Below are positions 60,867-64,000 of a stretch of DNA of 64,000 nucleotides, piece after piece. This DNA is from Scedosporium boydii (Eukaryota; Ascomycota; Sordariomycetes; Microascales; Microascaceae), in the NCBI GenBank assembly GCA_002221725.1, contig NJFT01000134.1, forward strand, positions 1-64,000, in the 5' to 3' direction. Every line of letters begins with the position of its first letter. Position 1 is the stretch's first letter. The position numbers and the translations under genes are program-made. The notes under the pieces are model-generated. The model saw only the letters and a program-made list of their open reading frames with translations, did not search any database and was not told the DNA's origin.

Positions 60867-63800
60867 CTAGCCCGACCTAGCCTCCTTGGCCACCTCGGCC
60901 CGCAACCTCTCTAAGAGCGCAGCATTCGTAGCCTCGGCCTCCGTCACTCGCGAGAACAAATTGGCGGGTATTGTCGACGTCGGGAAGGATTGCGACAGCG
61001 TCACGGGAGGAGTCGTTATCCTCGACGCGGCGAGGGAGTGGAGGGCGCTGTGATGCGCAGAGGTACTGGTAGTGGGGAAGTTGGGCAGAGAAGTCACCGA
61101 GTGTGGGAGGGTGGGCATCTTCGGTTGGGAGGTGGGCGTTGCTGCGGGCGGGGTCGGCGTAGGTGTAGAAGTAGCGGGGGCGGTGGCCGTGCTGGCTGCG
61201 GCGACGGCGGATGTGGAGGTAGTAGGTACGGGTGGCTGCGTTGATGCGGGCGTGGCCGTCGCCGGTGTGAAGGCCTGCAGCTGTCCTTGGGTTGAAACTT
61301 GGGGCCTTGCCTGCGGCAAAGCGATGGGTCTTTGGCCACCGACTTTGGCGTGAACTGATGGGCTTGGTGCGAGATGAGAGGCTTGAGGCGGTCGCTGGGT
61401 TGTTGCAGGAGTGGCGACTGCCTGTGCGGGCGTAGGAGGGGCTGGGCTTGCAGATGTCGTGGTTGCTCTATTCACTACGCTAGCTGGAGTTGTCCCACCG
61501 GCTTGCAGAGTCGAAGCTTGCAAATGGGCAAGGGGGTTTGGTGCAGACACGAGCCTAGGCGAAGGCGTTACAGTGGGTGCTGAAGCGGGGATTGCGGCCT
61601 GGGCAGCGTTTGAGACAACTGGAGACGCCTGAATCGGTCTCTGGGCAGCTGCAGATTGGGCTTGGCCTTGAGCCATCGCGGGCGTCGTTATCTGTGCGGC
61701 CAGAGCTGCCTGCGCCGGGGTAACCACACCCGGAGTCTGTTTGCGCGCAAGGCTCGCTGCTCCGGCCTGGCCGTGGTTCGCGAGCTGAGGTGAGTTTTGT
61801 AGGCTGCTGGAGAGACTCAGGAGACCTTGTGCCTTCGCTTGGTCTTCCTCGCGACTGAGCCTCGCGCGCTCTTCCGCCTCCTTTCGAGCGGCCTGGTTCG
61901 GGGCGCGGGTTTTCAGTTCTCCTGTGACGGCCGAGAGGTAGTAGGGCATTTCCGACTGTGTCTTGAGGAAGAAAAGTTTCAGGTTACGAGCCTTATCCTT
62001 GAGCTGAACTTGGGTCCTGTCTTTCAGAACGTCTGATATGGTGCCGTTAGGACCAAACAGACTTAGAATTTGGCTCCAATGGGGTCCCTTAACCATGTCG
62101 AGGCCGGTCATAAGCGCTTTCTCTTCCTCTGGAGTCCAAGGTCGACGGGTTGAGTGGATACCCTCTCTCCGGGTATGAGCAGTAGACTTCGAGAGCGCCG
62201 CTTGTCGTGCCTTATCGTATAGAATTGAGGTGGGGCAGGTTTGGTTGGGAGGAAGTTCACCTGGCGCCGCTGCTCCTGATGGTCGTCCGGCAGCGGGTCC
62301 AGTAATATGATTGTGGACCTGTCCGAGGCCGGCATGGGGTAGAGGATGTACTAGAACATGTCCCTGAGCGTGGCCCGGCATGGGTACAAGGGGAGGGCCA
62401 GCGGGGGTAGCTCCTTGCGCGGCGCCTGGTATTTGCTGGCCATACATGCCTTGTTGCGTCTGAGGCATCTGGGCCGCCTTGAGGAGATAGAGGTTCTGTG
62501 CGGTGGTATCGTGGTCTGGCACACACAAGATAAGTTAGCCAGGCGCAAGTGAAAACTATAGGATGAGAGGACATACGAGCTAGATTTGGGACTGGAGTGG
62601 CAGGAAGGGCGGCTTGAGCAAGCTCCGCTTCGCGCGACGCAATCCTTTGGTTCATATAATCAAATAACGGCCCCAGAATTGCACCAATTCGCTTCTGCAT
62701 CTCTTCGCTCAAGGCTGGGGCGCTTTCAGCACTCGAGGCTGGTGCTGCAGCGGCCTGAGGCTGTGGGGTGCCGCTCGGTACGGAAGGCTGATTATCCGTT
62801 CCTTGGGATGTGCTAACTGCGCCTGGCACAGCATCCGTGGGCTTCTCCTCGGATGCAGGTTTTAACCCTTTAATCTCCGCCATAATTGATTCCCCAACAC
62901 CATCGATGAGGCTATTCGTCTTCTGCCAGTAGTCATCGTCGTCCTGTAACGCAACATGGGCGGGGATGGTGGTTTGCTGCTTCCCGACAGCCCTCGCACT
63001 GACAGCAAGCGTCTGGCAGTGGTCCGCATGGGCCACTAACTCATTGTGAATATAGGATCCAAGCTGTTTTAATAAAGAGTCAGGAGGGTAACGGTCTACA
63101 AGTACTTGGGCTACGGCAGTTGCGTCTTCTGTTAGCCTCTGCTCCCGGTTTGGAATTTTGAGCAAACACATTCACGTACCGTTGTTGCCGCTCTCTTCGT
63201 ATTCCTGTAATAAGAGCGACATTCTTATCTCCGCTGAGGTTAACATGCCAAGCTCCTCATCGAAGTTGGCCTGGTTCCAACTTCGTTCTTTGAGGACCGA
63301 CTCTAAACCCTCGGTGAAGACCTCATGAAGCAGGTCGGCGGGAGTTTTCCCACTGGTGTTCTCGGCGAGCAGACTCAACGCCAGCTGCGTTTTCAGCTCC
63401 AAGAGGATGTTAGAATGATCAAAGGTAAACTTTCTCGTGCCGTAGACGAAGACTTGGAAAAATCTCTCATGGAGAGTAGGTAAATATGTCTCGTCTTCGG
63501 AAAACAGATCGATTCCGAATCGAGCAAGGTTTGCCAGCCGCACCGTCTTACGGTGCTTCTGATCATCGAGACCTAGTTTCGACCAGACCAAAAGATCGTC
63601 GTCCATCTGGGAAAAGTTTCTCCACGCCTGTTCAAACTGGGTTACTTTGAAGCTGTAGGACGCGTAGAAATCGGAATCGAGGTCACGAAGGGCATCAATG
63701 GACTCTTCAAAGGGCTCCTGAGACAACCATTCCAGCACTTGCACGGCCTGATATTCGAGCATAGATGTTAGTTAATGGCGAAGAACAAGGTGGCGGAAGA

Positions 63801-64000
63801 GGTGTTGAAACCCACAGTTATCCCCAAAAGCTGCATGTTCATGCCTCGCAACGCTTGGGCTGGTGCCTCCAGCATTCTCCTCCGCTTCCTCGGATGTGCG
63901 GGCGCTCTCGTTTGCTGCGTGGGAGCCGTAGCTTCCTTAACCGGCTCTGGGGTTGCGGTCTCCTTTCCTGGCTCAAGTTTCACCGAAGGTGATTTCTCTA
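60867..64000 (-). CDS. TBF1: Telobox Myb protein with TRF-homology domain (Tbf1/TRF type), 5'-truncated
   Basis: Four exons seen on the minus strand: 64000-63816 (open to the window edge), 63747-63180, 63128-62577 and 62515-60867. A basic stretch (RKRRRMLEAP) precedes an all-helical TRFH-like dimerisation domain (VQVLEWLSQEPFEESIDALR, FDEELGMLTSAEIRMSLLLQ). A long linker follows, then a single Myb/telobox domain: RRPWTPEEEKALMTGLDMVK, GPHWSQILSLFGPNG, and helix 3 DRTQVQLKDKARNLK. A very long Ala/Pro/Thr/Gln-rich tail ends the protein. Family members bind TTAGGG repeats at telomeres or subtelomeres and some promoters. Helix 3 has Ala where TRF proteins have Trp (VDLKDKWRN). Start codon is outside the window. 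Confidence 0.9.

Overview
This window is nuclear DNA of a filamentous ascomycete (Pezizomycotina, most likely Sordariomycetes). Genes are monocistronic and carry short GT-AG introns, mostly 50-160 nt, often with CTAAC/CTGAC-like branch sites. Intergenic spaces run from 0.5 to 6 kb. The gene set is fungal: a NACHT-ankyrin NLR-like protein, Rho4, DASH subunit Dad1, a SUR1-type sphingolipid mannosyltransferase, fungal bZIP factors and a telobox (Tbf1/TRF-type) protein. No rRNA, tRNA, CRISPR array or intact transposon was recognised. All exon coordinates come from splice-site and reading-frame matching by eye.

Layout. 0-15.7 kb: the 3' part of a WD40 gene (+), a bZIP-DUF3425 factor (-), an NLR-like gene (+) with an uncertain 5' end, a decayed-looking membrane-protein locus, APC10/DOC1 (+), a 2.9 kb spacer with a frameshifted gene relic, and a stomatin/SPFH gene (+). 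15.7-27 kb: a SUR1-like glycosyltransferase (-), a peroxisomal-type long-chain acyl-CoA synthetase (-), and a 53-residue Cys-rich protein (-) in a gene-poor tract. 27-33 kb: 6 kb with almost no supportable gene.

33-45 kb is a dense housekeeping block: PRP43 (-), PRMT5/SKB1 (+), DBR1 (+), elongin C (-) and RHO4 (+). PRP43 releases excised intron lariats and DBR1 debranches them. PRMT5 symmetrically dimethylates arginines, with Sm proteins as classic targets, and the neighbouring DBR1 ends in a long RGG tail. 46-49.8 kb: DAD1 (-) and an AP-1-like bZIP (-). 50-54 kb is gene-poor and rich in a short TACGAAGTA motif. 54-64 kb: a His-rich coiled-coil protein (-), a striking protein built almost wholly of about 17 tandem C-x4-C...C-x2-H units (-), and a TRFH-plus-telobox protein (-) that runs off the window end.

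The most unusual items are the tandem Cys/His-array protein at 57880-59535, the dispersed TACGAAGTA motif (at least 13 exact 9-mers, all outside recognised coding exons), and several degenerate loci (9.1-10.2 kb, 12.7-12.9 kb and possibly the NLR 5' end).
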